DNA of 64,000 bases. It comes from Pseudomonadota bacterium. Lineage in GTDB: Bacteria; Pseudomonadota; Alphaproteobacteria; Rhizobiales; Hyphomicrobiaceae. Position numbers and translations under genes: made by a program. The stretch covers positions 48,000 through 111,999 of the forward strand of contig JAEXXM010000058.1 of the NCBI GenBank assembly GCA_023405815.1, in the 5' to 3' direction. Below, in pieces: positions 15,746 through 25,529 of the stretch. Numbering within the stretch: position 1 is the stretch's first letter; each line of letters opens with the position of its first letter. The notes beneath the pieces were generated by a model that was not told where the DNA came from, made no database searches, and saw only the letters and a list, made by a program, of their open reading frames with translations.

Positions 15746-17023
15746 ATGTTCAAGCTGCACGAGCACGGCACCAACGTCAGAACCGAGCTGCTCGCTGGTC
15801 TGACGACCTACATGACGATGGTCTATATCGCCTTCGTCAATCCGGCGATCCTCGCCGAGACCGGCATGGACAAGGGCGCGGTATTCGTCGCCACCTGCCT
15901 TGCCGCGGCTTTCGGCTCGGCGCTGATGGGCCTCTACGCCAACTTCCCCATCGCCCTCGCCCCGGGCATGGGTCTCAACGCCTACTTCACCTACTCGGTG
16001 GTGAAGGGCATGGGCGTTCCCTGGGAGGCCGCCCTCGCCGCCGTCTTCGCCTCGGGCGCGCTGTTCCTCATCATCAGCATCACGCCGCTTCGGCGTTGGA
16101 TCATCGACAGCATCTCCAAGTCGCAGAAGCTGGCGATTTCAGTCGGCATCGGCTTCTTCCTCGCCGTCATCGGCCTGCAGAGCGCCGGCATCATTGCCGC
16201 CGATCCGGTGACGATGGTGCAACTTGGCGACGTCAAATCTCCCGGCGTCGCGATCGCGACGGCCGCTTTCATCCTCATAGCGGCACTCGATGCACGACGC
16301 TTTCCCGGCGCAATCCTGATCGGCATCATCTTCGCCTATATCGCGGCCCTCATCCTCGGCCTGGCGCCGATCTCGGCAATCGCCTCTGCCCCGCCGTCCA
16401 TTGCGCCGGTGTTCTTGAAGCTGGATTTTCCCGCGTTGCTCGACCTCGCCATGCTCCCCGTGGTCCTGACGTTCCTGTTCGTGGTCCTGTTCGACAACAC
16501 CGGCACCCTGCTCGGCGTCGCCCGCGCCGCCGGCTTGACGCAGCCCGACGGCACCGTGCCGCGCCTCGAGCGCGCGTTCGTTGTCGATTCCACTTCGACG
16601 ATGGCCGGGGCCGCCCTCGGCACCTCGACGACCACCAGCTACATCGAGAGCGCCGCGGGAGCGAATGCCGGCGGGCGTACAGGGCTTGTCAGCGTCACGG
16701 TGGCGTTGCTCTTTCTGGTGACGCTGATCTTCGCGCCTCTCGCCGGCTCGATCCCGGCCTTTGCCACCGCTCCCGCGCTGATCTTCGTGGGCTGCCTGAT
16801 GATGACCGGCATTAAGGACATCGATTTCGACGACCCGACCGAGTACGTGCCCGCAGCCGTCACCATCATCTCCATGCCGCTCACCTTCTCGATTGCCGAT
16901 GGCATCGCCTTCGGCCTCATCGCCTACACAGGCGTGAAGCTGCTCGCCGGCCGATGGGCGGACATATCCCTGGCCGTTCTCCTGCTCGCGGCCATGTTTG
17001 TACTGCGGTTTGCGCTGCTCTGA
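15746..17023 (+). CDS. NCS2-family purine permease (AzgA type)
   Basis: A 425-residue inner-membrane transporter with about 12-14 helices. The N-terminus TELLAGLTTYMTMVYIAFVNP and the motif ALAPGMGLNAYFTY are diagnostic of AzgA-like adenine/guanine/hypoxanthine permeases. FLFVVLFDNTGTLLGVARAAGL carries the conserved Asp-Asn of the substrate site, and LGTSTTTSYIESAAGANAGG, read as GTSTTTSYIESAAG, is the other family signature. It is a proton symporter importing purine bases for salvage. GGGGGGAG lies before the ATG. It is predicted intact at full family length. Confidence 0.92.
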   Translation: MFKLHEHGTNVRTELLAGLTTYMTMVYIAFVNPAILAETGMDKGAVFVATCLAAAFGSALMGLYANFPIALAPGMGLNAYFTYSVVKGMGVPWEAALAAVFASGALFLIISITPLRRWIIDSISKSQKLAISVGIGFFLAVIGLQSAGIIAADPVTMVQLGDVKSPGVAIATAAFILIAALDARRFPGAILIGIIFAYIAALILGLAPISAIASAPPSIAPVFLKLDFPALLDLAMLPVVLTFLFVVLFDNTGTLLGVARAAGLTQPDGTVPRLERAFVVDSTSTMAGAALGTSTTTSYIESAAGANAGGRTGLVSVTVALLFLVTLIFAPLAGSIPAFATAPALIFVGCLMMTGIKDIDFDDPTEYVPAAVTIISMPLTFSIADGIAFGLIAYTGVKLLAGRWADISLAVLLLAAMFVLRFALL

Positions 17024-17268
17024 GTCTGAGCGACCGGCGCCGGCCGTAACCCGACACCCCCACCCGCGCTCCAGTATAGGACCCCAGTAGGGACGCAGGG
17101 CCAATGGCCGCTACCAGCCGCGGGGGCGCCTGTCACAATTGCGGGCGAGGAGAAAGCCGGGGGTAGCGACGGTTTTTAGCCGTACCACTCGTTTTTGGGT
17201 CAGACGCCGCAGTGTTGCCGCTTTGCGGCCTCTGGTCTGGGTCGGGGACAGGCACAGGATCCGCCAAG

Positions 17269-18576
17269 GTGTGGAAGTTCATCAAATCGGCATTCGCGAT
17301 CCTCGTCATCGGGGGACTGACGGCAGCCGCCATCCATTTCACGGTCGGAACCGACCAGAGCCAGCGAGGGCGCCGCTGGGCACGCGCCGAGGGGCCCGTG
17401 CCCGTTGTGACGACGCCGGCAAAGCTCGCCGACGTTCCCGTATGGCTGGAGGGCGTCGGCACCGCCAAGGCCCGCAACACGGTGACCGTGCGCCCGCAGG
17501 TCGACGGCAAGATCCTCTCGATCAACTTCAAGGAGGGCCAGGAGGTTAAGCAGGGCGACGTCCTCGCCCAGATCGATCCCGTCACCTTCCAGGCGCAGCT
17601 CGATCAGGCCGTCGCCAAAAAGGCGCTGGACGAGAGCCAGCTCGCCAACGCCAAGCGCGACCTCGAGCGCTACACCCAGCTTTCCGCCAACGTCATCGCC
17701 GCCAAGACGGTCGACACCCAGCGCGCACTCGTCGCCCAGCTCGAGGCGCAGATCAAGTCAGACGAAGCCGCGATCGAGAACGCGCGCGCCGTGCTCGGCT
17801 ACGCCACCGTCGTCGCCCCGATCACCGGCCGCACCGGCATGCGGCTCATCGACGTCGGCAACCTCGTGCGCGCCTCCGATGCAGGCATCGTGGTCATCAC
17901 CGAGGTGCAGCCCATCTCCGTGCTCTTCACCCTGCCGCAGCAGGATCTACCCGAGATCAACAAGGCTGTCGTCCAGCGTGCGCTGAAGGTCGAGGCCCTC
18001 GAGACAGACTCCAAGAACGTGCTCGACACCGGTGAACTGCAGGTGATCGACAACCAGGTCGATCAGACGACCGGCACCATCCGCCTCAAGGCCGACTTCC
18101 CCAATAGGGACCTGCAGCTCTGGCCCGGCCAGTTCGTCAACGTGCGCCTGCTTCTCGACACGCTCGAGCAGGTCGTCGTCGTGCCAACCTCAGCCGTGCA
18201 GCGCGGACCCAACGGCACCTTCGTCTATATCGTCGGCAGCGACAACAAGGCGTCTGTGCGCCCTGTCACGCTCGGGCAGCAGGACGAGAAGCTTGCTGTC
18301 ATCTCTGGTGGGTTGACGCCGTCCGAGCAGGTAGTGACGACCGGCTTTGCGCGCCTCAAGGACGGCGCCGAGGTCACCATCAGCGAGCCGGAGGGCGCAA
18401 CGCCGGCCACCTCGGCCGTCGACAAGCCGCAAGCCAAAGCACCCGCCTCCGGAGAGACCGCCTCCATCAACGCAGCGACGCCGGCCGCCATGCAGGGGGA
18501 CCTGCGCCAGGAGTTCCGCGACGGCAAGCGCGGACCGCGGAGGGATGCCGGCAATCCGACCGGCACCACCAAATGA
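17269..18576 (+). CDS. RND efflux periplasmic adaptor (MdtA-like)
   Basis: An adaptor of 435 residues from GTG 17269 (454 if GTG 17212 is used). It has an N-terminal anchor (AFAILVIGGLTAAAIHF), the phrase VPVWLEGVGTAKARNTVTVR, a first lipoyl half (GQEVKQGDVLAQIDP), a helical hairpin (about 95-155), a second lipoyl half (ATVVAPITGRTGMRLIDVGNLV), a beta barrel and a membrane-proximal part. PVWLEGVGT, the Lys-rich lipoyl region and the two permeases that follow are as in MdtABC. The tail (about 385-435) is Ala/Pro-rich and likely disordered. It overlaps the first permease by ATGA. Confidence 0.88.
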   Translation: MWKFIKSAFAILVIGGLTAAAIHFTVGTDQSQRGRRWARAEGPVPVVTTPAKLADVPVWLEGVGTAKARNTVTVRPQVDGKILSINFKEGQEVKQGDVLAQIDPVTFQAQLDQAVAKKALDESQLANAKRDLERYTQLSANVIAAKTVDTQRALVAQLEAQIKSDEAAIENARAVLGYATVVAPITGRTGMRLIDVGNLVRASDAGIVVITEVQPISVLFTLPQQDLPEINKAVVQRALKVEALETDSKNVLDTGELQVIDNQVDQTTGTIRLKADFPNRDLQLWPGQFVNVRLLLDTLEQVVVVPTSAVQRGPNGTFVYIVGSDNKASVRPVTLGQQDEKLAVISGGLTPSEQVVTTGFARLKDGAEVTISEPEGATPATSAVDKPQAKAPASGETASINAATPAAMQGDLRQEFRDGKRGPRRDAGNPTGTTK

Positions 18577-21500
18577 GCGTCTCGGCCCCTTTCATCACGC
18601 GGCCGATCGCGACCTCGCTGCTCGCCCTCGCCACCGTTCTCGGCGGCGCCCTCGGCTACTTCTGGCTACCGGTCTCATCGCTCCCTCAGGTCGATTTCCC
18701 GACCATCCAGGTGACGACGCAGCTCCCGGGTGCCAACCCGCAGACCATGTCGACGCTGGTCACCGCCTCGCTCGAGCGCGAGTTCGGCCAGATCCCCGCT
18801 CTATCGACCATGACATCGACGAGCTCCTACGGATTGAGCCAGATCACGCTGCAGTTCGACCTCGGCCGTGACATCGACGCCGCCGCGCAGGACGTCCAAT
18901 CCGCGATTAGTGCAGCGGGATCGACACTGCCTCGCAATCTCCCCTATCCGCCCACCTATTCGAAGGTGAACCCGGCGGACGCCCCGATCGTCACGCTCGC
19001 CGTCACGTCCGACATCGTCTCCATGCGCGAGCTCTCGGACCTCGCCGACACGCTTATCGCCCAGCGCCTTTCGACCGTGACCGGCGTCGGCCATGTCTCG
19101 GTCGAAGGCGGCATCCGCCCTGCCGTGCGTATCCAGGCCGACCTGTCGCGCCTCGCGGCTTACGGGCTTTCGATTTCCGATCTCAACAGCGCCATCACCA
19201 CCGCCAACGTCGCTGGCCCCAAGGGCTCGCTCGACGGCGCGCGTCAGAGCTACACTATCGCCGCTAATGACCAGATCTCCTCGGCCGAGGCCTACCGCGA
19301 GGTCGTCGTCGCCTTCCGCAACAACGCGCCCGTGCGCCTGAAGGACGTCGCGACTGTCGAGGAAGGATTGGAGAACGCCCGCGTCGGTGGCTGGTACCAG
19401 GGCACGCCCGCCGTCATCATCGACGTGCAGCGTCAGCCCGGCGCCAACGTCATCGAGACCGTGGACCGTCTCAAGGCCGAATTGCCACGCATCGAGCGCG
19501 CATTGCCGACGAGCGTAAAGCTGACTCTCGTCCACGACCGCACCGACACCATCCGCGCCTCGATCCACGACGTGCAGTTCACGCTCGTGCTCAGCGTCGC
19601 TCTGATCGTGATGGTCGTGCTGATCTTCCTGCGCACGATCCGCGCCACGATCATCGCCGGCGTCGCCCTGCCGGTATCACTCTTCGCCACCTTCGCGGTG
19701 ATGTACTTCTGCGGCTTCTCCCTCGACAACCTGTCGCTGATGGCCTTGACTATCGGCACCGGCTTCGTCGTCGACGACGCCATCGTCATGATCGAGAACA
19801 TCGTCCGCCACATCGAGAAGGGTGAGAAGCCCTTGCGCGCCGCGCTCGACGGGGCCCGCGAGATCGGCTTCACCGTGATCTCGCTGACTCTATCGCTCGT
19901 CGCCGTCTTCATCCCGCTCTTGTTCATGACCGGCCTCGTCGGCCGCATGTTCCGCGAGTTCGCCCTCACCTTGACCATCGCCGTCGTGGTGTCGGCCGTC
20001 GTCTCGCTGACGCTGACGCCGATGATGGCCGCCAAGCTGCTGAAGCATAAGCCCGAGGGGCGCGAGAACTGGCTTGCGCGCGCTTTCAACTGGAGCATGG
20101 ACCGGGTCGTTGCCGGCTACGGCCGTACCCTCGAATGGGTGTTGCGCCACCACACGGCGACCCTTCTTGTCACGGTCGCCTCGCTCGCGGTTACCATCTG
20201 GCTTTACATCATCATCCCCAAGGGCTTCCTCCCCGCGCAGGACACCGGCCTCATCACCGCGACGCTCGAGGCCGAGCCGCAGGTCTCCTTCACCGAGCTG
20301 AGCCGCCTGCAGGCCGAGGTCACCGCCGCCGTGCGCAAGGACCCCGCCGTGAAGGGCGTCGTCTCCGTCGTCGGCATCGGCCAGCTCAACCCCACGCCCA
20401 ACGTCTCGCACCTGAAGGTGACCTTGAAGCCGCGTGCCGAGCGCGACGCCCTCATATCCGGCGTGGTCGAGCGCCTGCAGCAAGCCGTCGCCGGCATTCC
20501 TGGCATCACAGTGTACTTCCAGCCCGTGCAGGATGTTCAGATCGCCACCCGCACAAGCCGCGCCCAATACCAGTACACCCTGGTCAGCACCGACGCGGCC
20601 GAAGTCACCGAGTGGGCGCAGAAGCTGGCGGCCGAGCTCGCCAAATCTCCCGAGCTCAGCGAGGTGAACATCGAGACCTTAAGCTCCGGCTTGAGGACGC
20701 GCGTTGACGTCGACCGCGACCTCGCCGGCCGGCTCGGCGTCACCGTGCAGGCCGTCAGCGACGCCCTGAACGACGCCTTCGGCCAGCGCCAGGTTTCGAC
20801 CATCTATGCCCAGGCGAACCAGTATCGCGTCGTGCTCGAGGCGCTGCCCCAGTTCCGCAGCGATCCTTCGCAGCTCAACCGCCTCTACATTCCCTCCTCC
20901 AACGGCGCGCAGGTACCGCTGACGGCCATCGCCAAGATCACCTATACGACCGCCCCGCTCGCCGTCAGCCACCAGGATCAGTTCCCGGCCGAGACCATAT
21001 CTTTCAACCTGCAGCCGGGCGCCGCACTGAGCGATGCCGTCTCGATCATCGGCGCCGCCGAGGAGAAGATCGGCATGCCGGTCTCGGTCACCGGCAGTTT
21101 CTTCGGCGACGCGAGCGAATTCGCCTCATCTCTGAAGAGCCAGCCCTGGCTCATTCTCGCCGCCGTGGTGACCATCTACATCGTGCTGGGCGTGCTCTAT
21201 GAGAGCTTCGTCCACCCCTTCACCATTCTGACGACGCTCCCCTCCGCCGGCATCGGTGCGCTGCTCGCCCTGATGTACATGGAGCTCGATCTGTCCCTGG
21301 TGGCGCTCATCGGCATCGTGCTCTTGATGGGTATCGTCAAGAAGAACGCCATCATGATGATCGACTTCGCCCTCGATGCCGAGCGCGAGCGCGGCCTCTC
21401 ACCGCGCGATTCGATCGTAGAGGCTGCCCTGCTGCGCTTCCGTCCCATCATGATGACGACGCTCGCGGCCCTGTTCGGAGCCCTGCCGCTGGCCCTCGAA

Positions 21501-21689
21501 AACGGCGTCGGCTCCGAGCTGCGCAATCCGCTCGGCATCACCATCGTCGGCGGCCTGCTGCTCAGCCAGTTGCTCACCCTCTACACCACGCCGGTCATCT
21601 ACCTCGCCATGGAGCGGCTCCGCGCCCGCCTCACTGGCGGTGCACCTGCACACGACCGAGCCAGCGGCGCCAACATCCCAGCCGAGTAG
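18573..21689 (+). CDS. RND efflux permease (MdtB-like)
   Basis: A 1038-residue HAE1-type pump. Its N-terminus SVSAPFITRPIATSLLALA, followed by YFWLPVSSLPQVDFPTIQV, is typical of MdtB/MdtC. Helix 4 contains TIGTGFVVDDAIVMIENIVR with the essential Asp pair, and the second half has GIVLLMGIVKKNAIMMIDFAL. Both periplasmic porter domains are complete. In E. coli MdtB and MdtC assemble as a B2C heterotrimer; the downstream gene provides the partner here. It starts within the adaptor stop codon (ATGA), and the next gene starts four bases after its stop. In E. coli these pumps export bile salts, novobiocin and similar compounds; substrates here are unknown. Confidence 0.9.
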   Translation: MSVSAPFITRPIATSLLALATVLGGALGYFWLPVSSLPQVDFPTIQVTTQLPGANPQTMSTLVTASLEREFGQIPALSTMTSTSSYGLSQITLQFDLGRDIDAAAQDVQSAISAAGSTLPRNLPYPPTYSKVNPADAPIVTLAVTSDIVSMRELSDLADTLIAQRLSTVTGVGHVSVEGGIRPAVRIQADLSRLAAYGLSISDLNSAITTANVAGPKGSLDGARQSYTIAANDQISSAEAYREVVVAFRNNAPVRLKDVATVEEGLENARVGGWYQGTPAVIIDVQRQPGANVIETVDRLKAELPRIERALPTSVKLTLVHDRTDTIRASIHDVQFTLVLSVALIVMVVLIFLRTIRATIIAGVALPVSLFATFAVMYFCGFSLDNLSLMALTIGTGFVVDDAIVMIENIVRHIEKGEKPLRAALDGAREIGFTVISLTLSLVAVFIPLLFMTGLVGRMFREFALTLTIAVVVSAVVSLTLTPMMAAKLLKHKPEGRENWLARAFNWSMDRVVAGYGRTLEWVLRHHTATLLVTVASLAVTIWLYIIIPKGFLPAQDTGLITATLEAEPQVSFTELSRLQAEVTAAVRKDPAVKGVVSVVGIGQLNPTPNVSHLKVTLKPRAERDALISGVVERLQQAVAGIPGITVYFQPVQDVQIATRTSRAQYQYTLVSTDAAEVTEWAQKLAAELAKSPELSEVNIETLSSGLRTRVDVDRDLAGRLGVTVQAVSDALNDAFGQRQVSTIYAQANQYRVVLEALPQFRSDPSQLNRLYIPSSNGAQVPLTAIAKITYTTAPLAVSHQDQFPAETISFNLQPGAALSDAVSIIGAAEEKIGMPVSVTGSFFGDASEFASSLKSQPWLILAAVVTIYIVLGVLYESFVHPFTILTTLPSAGIGALLALMYMELDLSLVALIGIVLLMGIVKKNAIMMIDFALDAERERGLSPRDSIVEAALLRFRPIMMTTLAALFGALPLALENGVGSELRNPLGITIVGGLLLSQLLTLYTTPVIYLAMERLRARLTGGAPAHDRASGANIPAE

Positions 21690-21693
21690 AGCC

Positions 21694-24600
21694 ATGAACT
21701 TCTCGGCACCCTTCATCCTGAGGCCCATCGGCACGACGCTCCTGGCGATCGGCCTGTTCCTGCTCGGCGCCACCGCCTATTACGAGCTCCCCGTAGCGAG
21801 CCTCCCAGCGGTCGACTTCCCCACCGTGCGAGTCCAGGCGAGCCGCCCGGGCGCCGATCCTCAGACCATGGCCGCGACCATCGCCGCCCCCCTCGAGCGG
21901 CGGCTCGGCGAGATCGCGGGCGTGACCGAGCTCACCTCTGTGAGCTCGCAAGGTACCACCGGCATCTCCGTCCAGTTCGACCTCGCGCGCGATATCGACG
22001 GCGCGGCGCGCGACGTCCAGGCCGCACTCAACGCCGCAACGGCAGATCTGCCCGGCGATCTCCCGGACGTGCCGACCTTCCGCAAGTACAATCCCTCGGC
22101 GGCGCCGGTGCTCATCCTCGCCATGACATCGAAGAGCCTGACGCCGAGCGCGCTCTACGATGCCGCCGACACCGTGGTCGCCCAGCGCATTTCGCAGGTT
22201 CCCGGTGTGGCGCAGGTCGAGGTCAGCGGCGCCGAGCAGCCGGCGATCCGCGTGCGCGTAAATCCGACCTTGCTCGCCTCCATGGGCCTCAGCATGGAGG
22301 AGGTGCGCAGCGCCATCGCCGCCGCCAACGCCGTTGCCCCGGTTGGCGCCGTCGATGGCGACAAGCAGGCGATCACCATCGACACCAACACGCAGTTGCG
22401 CGATCCGAAGGACTACGGCGCCATCGTCCTCAAGACCAACGCCGGCAATATCGTGCGCCTGTCGAGCGTCGCCAGCGTCGAGCACGGAACGCGCAACACC
22501 CGCTCCGTCGCCATGTTCGACAAGCAGCCCGGCGTACTGCTGATCATCCGCAAGCAGGCCGACGCCAACGTCCTCGACACGGTCGATGGCGTGAAGGAGC
22601 TGCTTCCCAACCTCGAGCGCTGGATACCGGCCGGCATCGACATCACCGTCCTTACCGACCGCACGACGACCATTCGCGCCAGCGTCCACGACATGCAATT
22701 CACGCTCGTGCTCTCCATCGCGCTGGTGATGCTGGTCGTCTTCGTATTCCTGCGCCGGTCGACGCCAACGATCGCCGCCGGAGTCACGGTGCCACTGTCG
22801 CTCGCCGGCACCTGCGCCGTCATGTGGGCGTTGGGCTACTCCATCAACAACTTGACGCTCATGGCATTCGCCATCGCCGTCGGCTTCGTCGTCGACGATG
22901 CCATCGTCATGCTGGAGAACGTCTACCGCAGCATCGAGAAGGGTATGGCGCCGATCGAGGCGTCGCTCGTCGGCGCGCGCCAGATCGGCTTCACCGTCGT
23001 CTCCATCAGCGTCTCGCTCATCGCCGCCTTCATTCCCGTGCTGTTCATGGGCGGTGTCGCCGGACGCATGATGCGCGAGTTCTCGGTGACGCTCGTGGTC
23101 GCCATCGCCGTCTCGGTCGTCGTGTCGCTCTCCGTCACGCCGATGATCTGCGCTCACTTCCTCAAGGACGAGCGCGGCAAGAAGCCATCCCGCTTCGATA
23201 CGGTCGTAGAGGGATTTCTCGGCTGGACGCTATCGGCCTACGCTCGGACTCTGCGCGTCGCGCTGCGCCATCAGGTCGTGACGCTCTTTTCGCTTCTCTG
23301 CGTCATCGTTCTCACCGGCCACCTCTACTTCCAGATCCCCAAAGGCCTGTTCCCGGAGGACGACACGGGGCTGATCATCGGTTCGACTGAAGCCTCCGCC
23401 GATATATCGTTCGAAGCCATGCTCAAGTTGCACAACCAGGCGCTCGACATCGTTCTGAGCGACCCGGCGGTCGAGCACATCGGCTCCTCCATCGGCGGCT
23501 CTGGTCCGGGCGGCGGCGGCAACAACCGCGGCCGCATGTTCGTCAACTTGAAGCCGCTCGATAATCGCGGCGGCGAGGCGACTTCGAAGATCATCAATCG
23601 ACTGCGCGACAAGCTGTCGAAGCTCAACGGCCTGGAGGTGCGCATGTTCGCCTCGCGCGACATTCGCGTCGGCGCGCGCCAGGGCCCCTCGCAATTTCAG
23701 TACACGCTCTGGGATCCGGATATCGACGAGCTCAACGAGTGGGCGCCGAAGGTGCTTGAGCGTATGAAGACCATTCCCGGGATCGTCGACGTATCGAGCG
23801 ACCGCCAGGCGGGCGGCCTGCAGCTCGACGTGAAGATCGATCGCGATGCCGCTTCGCGCCTCGGCGTGCAGATCGCCGACATCGACGCCGCCCTGAACAA
23901 CGCATTCTCCCAGCGCCAGGTCTCGACGATCTACGCCCGGCGCAACCAGTATCGCGTCATCCTCGAGGTCGATCCGCGCCTGCAACGCGACCCGTCCGAT
24001 CTGCAGAGCATCCATGTGCCGAGCGCCGGCGGCCAGCAGGTGCCATTGACGAGCGTCATCCGCATCGAGCAGGGCTCAACGCCCCTCGTCGTCAACCACC
24101 AGGGACCGTTCCCCTCCGCCACCATCAGCTACAATCTCGCGCCCGGGAGCACGCTGGATCAGGCGTTGCGCGATATCGACCAGGCAATGGCGGAAATCCA
24201 CACCCCGCCCGGGCTGCGGGGCGAGATGGCTGGCGACGCGCGCGCCTTTGCCGAGCAGTCCTCGCAGCAGCCGCTGCTCGTCCTTGCCGCGCTCATCGCC
24301 GTCTACATCGTCCTCGGCGTACTGTACGAAAGCCTCGCGCACCCGCTCACCATCATCTCGACGCTGCCCTCTGCCGGCCTTGGCGCCCTGCTCGCCCTCT
24401 ATATAGGCGGCATCGAGCTGTCGATGACGGCGCTCATCGGCGTCATCCTGCTCATCGGCATCGTGAAGAAGAACGGCATCATGATGGTCGACTTCGCGCT
24501 CGATGGTGAGCGCGAGCGCGGACTGAGGCCGGCTACCGCGATCTACGAGGCTTGCCTCGCCCGCTTCCGCCCCATCCTGATGACAACGCTGGCAGCCCTG

Positions 24601-24828
24601 CTCGGCGCCATCCCGCTCGCCATCGCCGTCGGCCCCGGCTCGGAGATCAGGCGCCCTCTCGGCATTACCATCATCGGCGGCCTCATCGTCTCGCAGATGC
24701 TCACGTTGTATACGACGCCGGTGATCTACCTGCTGCTCGACCGGTTGCACCGACGTCTCGGCGGATCGCGGCGCAGCGAGGACGACGGATCCCCCGCGGC
24801 ACTGCCCCAAGGGGCACCTCGGTCCTGA
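21694..24828 (+). CDS. RND efflux permease (MdtC-like)
   Basis: A 1044-residue pump starting NFSAPFILRPIGTTLLAIG, the MdtC style; an upstream in-frame ATG at 21640 lies inside the previous gene and is disfavoured. It contains PVASLPAVDFPTVRVQASRPG, the helix-4 Asp pair (AVGFVVDDAIVMLENVYR), GVILLIGIVKKNGIMMVDFAL and a complete second porter domain. It probably forms a mixed trimer with the preceding permease. A Gly-rich stretch SGPGGGGNNRGR (about 610-622) matches a flexible loop seen in this subfamily. It ends 140 bp before the ECF sigma gene; a GC-rich hairpin at 24902-24921 may end the transcript. Confidence 0.9.
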   Translation: MNFSAPFILRPIGTTLLAIGLFLLGATAYYELPVASLPAVDFPTVRVQASRPGADPQTMAATIAAPLERRLGEIAGVTELTSVSSQGTTGISVQFDLARDIDGAARDVQAALNAATADLPGDLPDVPTFRKYNPSAAPVLILAMTSKSLTPSALYDAADTVVAQRISQVPGVAQVEVSGAEQPAIRVRVNPTLLASMGLSMEEVRSAIAAANAVAPVGAVDGDKQAITIDTNTQLRDPKDYGAIVLKTNAGNIVRLSSVASVEHGTRNTRSVAMFDKQPGVLLIIRKQADANVLDTVDGVKELLPNLERWIPAGIDITVLTDRTTTIRASVHDMQFTLVLSIALVMLVVFVFLRRSTPTIAAGVTVPLSLAGTCAVMWALGYSINNLTLMAFAIAVGFVVDDAIVMLENVYRSIEKGMAPIEASLVGARQIGFTVVSISVSLIAAFIPVLFMGGVAGRMMREFSVTLVVAIAVSVVVSLSVTPMICAHFLKDERGKKPSRFDTVVEGFLGWTLSAYARTLRVALRHQVVTLFSLLCVIVLTGHLYFQIPKGLFPEDDTGLIIGSTEASADISFEAMLKLHNQALDIVLSDPAVEHIGSSIGGSGPGGGGNNRGRMFVNLKPLDNRGGEATSKIINRLRDKLSKLNGLEVRMFASRDIRVGARQGPSQFQYTLWDPDIDELNEWAPKVLERMKTIPGIVDVSSDRQAGGLQLDVKIDRDAASRLGVQIADIDAALNNAFSQRQVSTIYARRNQYRVILEVDPRLQRDPSDLQSIHVPSAGGQQVPLTSVIRIEQGSTPLVVNHQGPFPSATISYNLAPGSTLDQALRDIDQAMAEIHTPPGLRGEMAGDARAFAEQSSQQPLLVLAALIAVYIVLGVLYESLAHPLTIISTLPSAGLGALLALYIGGIELSMTALIGVILLIGIVKKNGIMMVDFALDGERERGLRPATAIYEACLARFRPILMTTLAALLGAIPLAIAVGPGSEIRRPLGITIIGGLIVSQMLTLYTTPVIYLLLDRLHRRLGGSRRSEDDGSPAALPQGAPRS

Positions 24829-24901
24829 GCCGTAACCGCTTCCTCCGTTACAGATTGCCGCTGACCTTTGGTCCTGATACGGAGGGGCCCGGCCTGGGCA
24901 T

Positions 24902-24921
24902 GCGGCAGGCGCTCCTGCCGC
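24902..24921 (+). terminator. Stem-loop after the MdtABC-like operon
   Basis: GCGGCAGG and CCTGCCGC form a perfect 8-bp stem with a CGCT loop, 74 bases after the last permease gene. No U-tract follows, so it is at best a weak intrinsic terminator. It directly precedes the sigma promoter and could also insulate it from read-through. Confidence 0.4.
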
Positions 24922-24922
24922 G

Positions 24923-24949
24923 TGTAACGAAAAAACCCTTTGCCCCGAA
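24923..24949 (+). promoter_or_regulatory. SigF-type ECF promoter, likely autoregulatory
   Basis: TGTAACG (24923-24929), exactly 16 bases, then CGAA (24946-24949). This matches the GTAACC-N16-CGAA motif that I recall for Caulobacter SigF (ECF16) promoters, with one change in the -35 box. Its -10 lies 20 bases before the GTG at 24969, giving a short leader. Together with the NrsF gene downstream, it implies that the sigma factor drives its own operon. Confidence 0.7.
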
Positions 24950-24968
24950 CACCCCACGAGGAGCTTTT

Positions 24969-25529
24969 GTGGCTCAAGGACAGAACGAGGAGGAGTGGGC
25001 GGCTCTCATGCGGGCAGCCATCGGCGGCGACAGCGCGGCCTATCGCACCCTGCTGCAGTCGTTGTCCAATGTGTTGCGCCCGGCAGTGCGGCGCGGCTTT
25101 GCTCAGGCCGGTGCACCGCTGGGGGACGTGGAGGATGTCGTTCAGGAAACCCTCCTGGCGCTGCATCTGAAGCGGAACACGTGGGACCCCTCTCAACCTC
25201 TTGGCCCCTGGATGCGTGCGATTGCCCGCCACAAGCTGATCGATGCGTTGCGCCGTCGCGGCCGGCGCGCGCAAGTACCGATCGACAGCGTCCTGGAAAC
25301 GCTGTCAGTCGAGGAGGATAGTAGTGGCGTCGATCGCCAGGATGCTGAACGGCTCGTCAATGGCCTGCGCGGCCGCCAGCGCGACGTGGTGCGCGCCGTC
25401 AGTCTTGATGGGCAGTCGATACGCGAAGTGGCCGAGCGTTTGAACATGAAGGAGGTCGCCGTGCGCGTTGCACTGCACCGCGGTCTCAAGGCGCTCAGTG
25501 CCGAGCACCGGAAAGACAAGGACGAATGA
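24969..25529 (+). CDS. ECF sigma factor, SigF/ECF16 type
   Basis: A 186-residue sigma-70 family factor. Region 2 spans about 10-85 (AAYRTLLQSLSNVLRP, DVEDVVQETLLALHLKR, GPWMRAIARHKLIDALRRRG) and region 4 about 120-180 (LRGRQRDVVRAVSLDGQS, IREVAERLNMKEVAVRVALHRGLKAL). It should direct polymerase to GTAAC-type promoters. I place the start at GTG 24969, preceded by CACGAGGAG; an upstream ATG at 24899 would lie before the promoter. The anti-sigma gene overlaps its stop codon (ATGA). In Caulobacter this system answers heavy-metal and oxidative stress through NrsF. Confidence 0.9.
   Translation: MAQGQNEEEWAALMRAAIGGDSAAYRTLLQSLSNVLRPAVRRGFAQAGAPLGDVEDVVQETLLALHLKRNTWDPSQPLGPWMRAIARHKLIDALRRRGRRAQVPIDSVLETLSVEEDSSGVDRQDAERLVNGLRGRQRDVVRAVSLDGQSIREVAERLNMKEVAVRVALHRGLKALSAEHRKDKDE

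Noticed and set aside
24832..24851. GTAAC...GTTAC inverted repeat just after the MdtC-like gene
   Set aside because: Only five bases per arm, and the GTAACC here is not followed by CGAA at 16 bases, so it is not a second SigF promoter.
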